8,620 nucleotides of DNA from an uncultured Paracoccaceae bacterium (GTDB lineage Bacteria; Pseudomonadota; Alphaproteobacteria; Rhodobacterales; Rhodobacteraceae), in contig CALEZJ010000623.1 of the NCBI GenBank assembly GCA_937927885.1, forward strand, positions 1 through 8,620. Direction: 5' to 3'. Positions 6,978-8,620 of this stretch are shown in pieces; position 1 is the stretch's first letter, and each line of letters begins with the position of its first letter. The position numbers were made by a program, and so were the translations under genes. The notes under the pieces were generated by a model that ran no database searches, was not told the DNA's origin, and saw nothing but the letters and a program-made list of their open reading frames with translations.

Positions 6978-6982
6978 CCGCC

Positions 6983-8173
6983 ATGCGCGACGCCCCCGAT
7001 CCGTCCCGCCGCCCCCGTTCCGCCCTGGCGCGCCGTGCGCTGCTGGCGATGGCCGGATTGCTGGTTCTGGCCGGGTGCCTGCCCGCAGGGCGCGGCCCGC
7101 TGGGGCCCCGGGTGGACACATCGGCACCGGTGGTGGTGGCGCTGCTGCTGCCCTCGGGCTCGGCGACGCCCGGCAACGCGGTACTGGCGGCCAACCTTGA
7201 AAACGCCGCACGGATGGCGGTCGGCGATCTGACCGGCGTGCAGATCGACCTGCGCGTCTATGACACGCAGGGCGATCCCGCCGTTGCGGCCACGGTCGCG
7301 CGTCAGGCCGCCGCGGACGGCGCGCGCGTCATCCTCGGCCCGGTGCACGGCGCCGAGGCCGCGGCGGTCGGCACTGCCGTTTCGTCCAGCGGCCTCAGCG
7401 TGCTCAGCTTTTCCAACAACCCCGCGATTGCGGGGAACAATGTCTTTGTCCTTGGCCTGACCCCGGACAACGCGACGCGGCGGATCCTGCAATACGCGGC
7501 TGCAAACCAGCGCGCCAATGTCATGGTAATCGGTGAACGCACGCCGGCCGGCGAATTGATGCTGGCAGCCGTGCGCCGCGGGGCCGAGGACACCGGCGCC
7601 AGCATCGTCGCCACCGAGACCTATGAATTCTCGCAGCAGGGCATCGTCAACGCCCTCCCCGCGATCGCCTCGACCGCGCGATCCTCGGGGGCGCAGGCCG
7701 TGCTGTTCACCGCCGACAGCGCTGGGGCCCTGCCGGTTCTGGCACAGCTTTTGCCGGACAACCGCGTCGCGCATCCGCAATTCCAGTTCCTCGGCATCAC
7801 CCAGTGGAACGTTCCTCCGGCCACGCTGCAATTGCGCGGGTTGCAGGACGGCTGGTTCACCCTGCCCGACCCGGGCATCACCGCGCAGTTCGAATCGCGC
7901 TATACGGCGGCCTTCGGCGCGGCACCGCATCCGATCGCGGGCCTCGCCTATGACGGGATCGCGGCAATCGGCGCGCTTCTGGGCACTGGCGCCCCCGATG
8001 CGCTCAGTCGCGCCGCCCTGACCCAGGGTTCCGGCTTTGTCGGGGTGAACGGCGTGTTCCGCCTTTTGCCCGACGGCACCAACCAGCGCGGTCTTGCGGT
8101 GGCGACGATCCGCGACAACGCGGTGGTGATCCTCGACCCGGCACCACGCAGTTTTGGTGGCTCGGGCTCGTGA
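6983..8173 (+). CDS. LpoA-like penicillin-binding protein activator, periplasmic-binding-fold lipoprotein
   Basis: The 396-residue product begins with a lipoprotein signal: basic region (SRRPRSALARRAL), hydrophobic core (LAMAGLLVLA) and lipobox LAGC with Cys32 as the lipidation site. Leu at +2 predicts the outer membrane by the E. coli sorting rule. From about residue 50 the protein has a type I periplasmic-binding fold (APVVVALLLPSG; ARVILGPVHGAEAAAVG; LSVLSFSNN; FQFLGITQWN; PIAGLAYDGIAAIGALL), as in the leucine-binding (Peripla_BP_6) family and the C-terminal domain of LpoA. E. coli LpoA activates the transpeptidase PBP1A; it is much longer and carries an N-terminal TPR-like domain that is absent here. 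The PBP-activator call rests on fold and on location next to rsmI, as in E. coli. An ABC-type amino-acid-binding protein is less likely because no permease genes adjoin. glnD starts 10 bases after its stop. Confidence 0.87.
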   Translation: MRDAPDPSRRPRSALARRALLAMAGLLVLAGCLPAGRGPLGPRVDTSAPVVVALLLPSGSATPGNAVLAANLENAARMAVGDLTGVQIDLRVYDTQGDPAVAATVARQAAADGARVILGPVHGAEAAAVGTAVSSSGLSVLSFSNNPAIAGNNVFVLGLTPDNATRRILQYAAANQRANVMVIGERTPAGELMLAAVRRGAEDTGASIVATETYEFSQQGIVNALPAIASTARSSGAQAVLFTADSAGALPVLAQLLPDNRVAHPQFQFLGITQWNVPPATLQLRGLQDGWFTLPDPGITAQFESRYTAAFGAAPHPIAGLAYDGIAAIGALLGTGAPDALSRAALTQGSGFVGVNGVFRLLPDGTNQRGLAVATIRDNAVVILDPAPRSFGGSGS

Positions 8174-8176
8174 GGG
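8172..8176 (+). promoter_or_regulatory. Ribosome binding site for the GTG start of glnD
   Basis: GAGGG overlaps the TGA stop of the lipoprotein gene and lies seven bases before GTG 8184. The nearby ATG at 8188 is in another frame and does not encode GlnD. Confidence 0.6.
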
Positions 8177-8183
8177 TGCAGAG

Positions 8184-8620
8184 GTGAATGCGACCTCCGT
8201 CGCCCCGCGACGCTACGCCCTCCCGCCCGCTCCCGGCCCGGACGAAAGCCTGATCTGCCCCGAAACCCGCCTGTGCGACCTCGACGCGCTGGATCGCGCG
8301 TTGACCGAGGGGTTGGCCCCGCTGAGCGACCCGCGCGAAATCCGCGCGCTGGCAGTTCGCCTTCTGACCGACACCCTGCGCCACGGCAACACCATGCTGG
8401 CCGCGGCGCTGCGCGACGCCCCGCGCGAATCGCGGTCCTATGTGCGCGCGCAGACCTGGCTGACCGATGTGGTGGTGATCGCAGCGCTTCAGGTCGCGCA
8501 ACTGAACCTGCATCCGAACCCCTCGCCCACGCTGGGCCAGCGCATGGCCGTGATGGCGGTGGGCGGCTATGGCCGGGCCGAGATGGCGCCGCATTCGGAT
8601 GTGGACCTGCTGTTCCTCGC
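8184..8620 (+). CDS. glnD: Bifunctional [protein-PII] uridylyltransferase / UMP-removing enzyme, N-terminal 145 codons (3' truncated by window edge)
   Basis: GlnD senses glutamine and adds or removes UMP on PII proteins (GlnB/GlnK), the start of the nitrogen-control cascade. Only the N-terminus is in the window, continuing past base 8620; full-length proteins run to about 900 residues. The last visible part is the nucleotidyltransferase active site: AVGGYGRAEMAPHSDVDLLFL (125-145) with the GGYGR loop and the metal-binding Asp139 and Asp141. Upstream, helical sequence such as RQ-type segments and VRAQTWLTDVVVIAALQ (87-103) fits the family's N-terminal helices. The HD and ACT domains lie outside. 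The GTG start is supported by the GAGGG site and by the lack of any other start codon in frame nearby. The 10-base gap after the lipoprotein gene suggests co-transcription. Confidence 0.95.
   Translation, partial: MNATSVAPRRYALPPAPGPDESLICPETRLCDLDALDRALTEGLAPLSDPREIRALAVRLLTDTLRHGNTMLAAALRDAPRESRSYVRAQTWLTDVVVIAALQVAQLNLHPNPSPTLGQRMAVMAVGGYGRAEMAPHSDVDLLFL

Larger units (their letters stand above)
6863..6982. promoter_or_regulatory. Divergent promoter region, rsmI / LpoA-like gene
   Basis: These 120 bp lie between two divergent starts and contain an AT-richer patch at about 6875-6908. Rightward, TTTACT (6882-6887) and AATACT (6903-6908, four of six to the -10 consensus) are spaced by 15 bases. 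Leftward, TTGCAC (6934-6929) and CAGTAT (6909-6904) are spaced by 19. The two -10 candidates share the same bases, so the promoters, if real, would exclude each other. All hexamers are weak and the spacings are not ideal; only the location is well supported. Confidence 0.3.

Noticed and set aside
6863..7930. Extension of the rsmI frame 356 codons upstream, suggesting a 663-residue fusion
   Set aside because: The extension is antisense to the lipoprotein gene, has no domain, and a GTG with a good ribosome binding site lies at the family's N-terminus.

Overview
The window reads as a chromosomal stretch from a GC-rich alphaproteobacterium, most likely of the order Rhodobacterales (Rhodobacter/Paracoccus/Roseobacter group). 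This rests on the EF-Tu sequence, strong C/G preference at third codon positions, and a gene neighbourhood (comM, gshB, yraN, rsmI, a periplasmic-binding-fold lipoprotein, glnD) that I recall as typical of alphaproteobacteria. No tRNA, rRNA, CRISPR array, insertion sequence, prophage gene or toxin-antitoxin pair is visible. Nearly all of the window is coding.

Layout. Left end: the last 277 codons of tuf (EF-Tu, + strand), then an 85-bp spacer with a near-perfect palindrome and a separate hairpin that looks like the tuf terminator. Next, on the - strand, comes a single mandelate-racemase-like enolase-superfamily enzyme (921-2033). It is divergent from comM (2176-3696, +), and the 142-bp spacer between them carries a good candidate CtrA box. 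comM collides tail-to-tail, with a 41-bp overlap, with a four-gene - strand run transcribed in the order rsmI (16S rRNA 2'-O-methyltransferase), yraN (nuclease-fold protein), gshB (glutathione synthetase), then an HSL-type alpha/beta hydrolase. rsmI/yraN and gshB/hydrolase each overlap by the 4-base ATGA arrangement, while an 83-bp gap before gshB holds a possible promoter of its own. Divergent from rsmI across 120 bp is a lipoprotein related to the C-terminal domain of the PBP activator LpoA, followed 10 bases later by the start of glnD (PII uridylyltransferase), which runs off the right end.

How the genes relate. Most are housekeeping: translation (tuf, rsmI), redox (gshB), envelope (LpoA-like lipoprotein) and nitrogen signalling (glnD). 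comM is the DNA-uptake gene, a branch-migration helicase. In Rhodobacter capsulatus, comM belongs to the CtrA-controlled set that lets cells receive gene transfer agent DNA, so the CtrA-like box in front of this copy is the most biologically meaningful non-coding signal here. The mandelate-racemase-like enzyme and the hydrolase look like the variable members of the neighbourhood.

I do not see a previously undescribed multi-gene system. The points most worth a second look are the CtrA-like box, the Lys-to-Arg change at the second catalytic-base position of the mandelate-racemase-like enzyme, and the GTAG-ended palindrome after tuf, which may belong to a dispersed repeat family.
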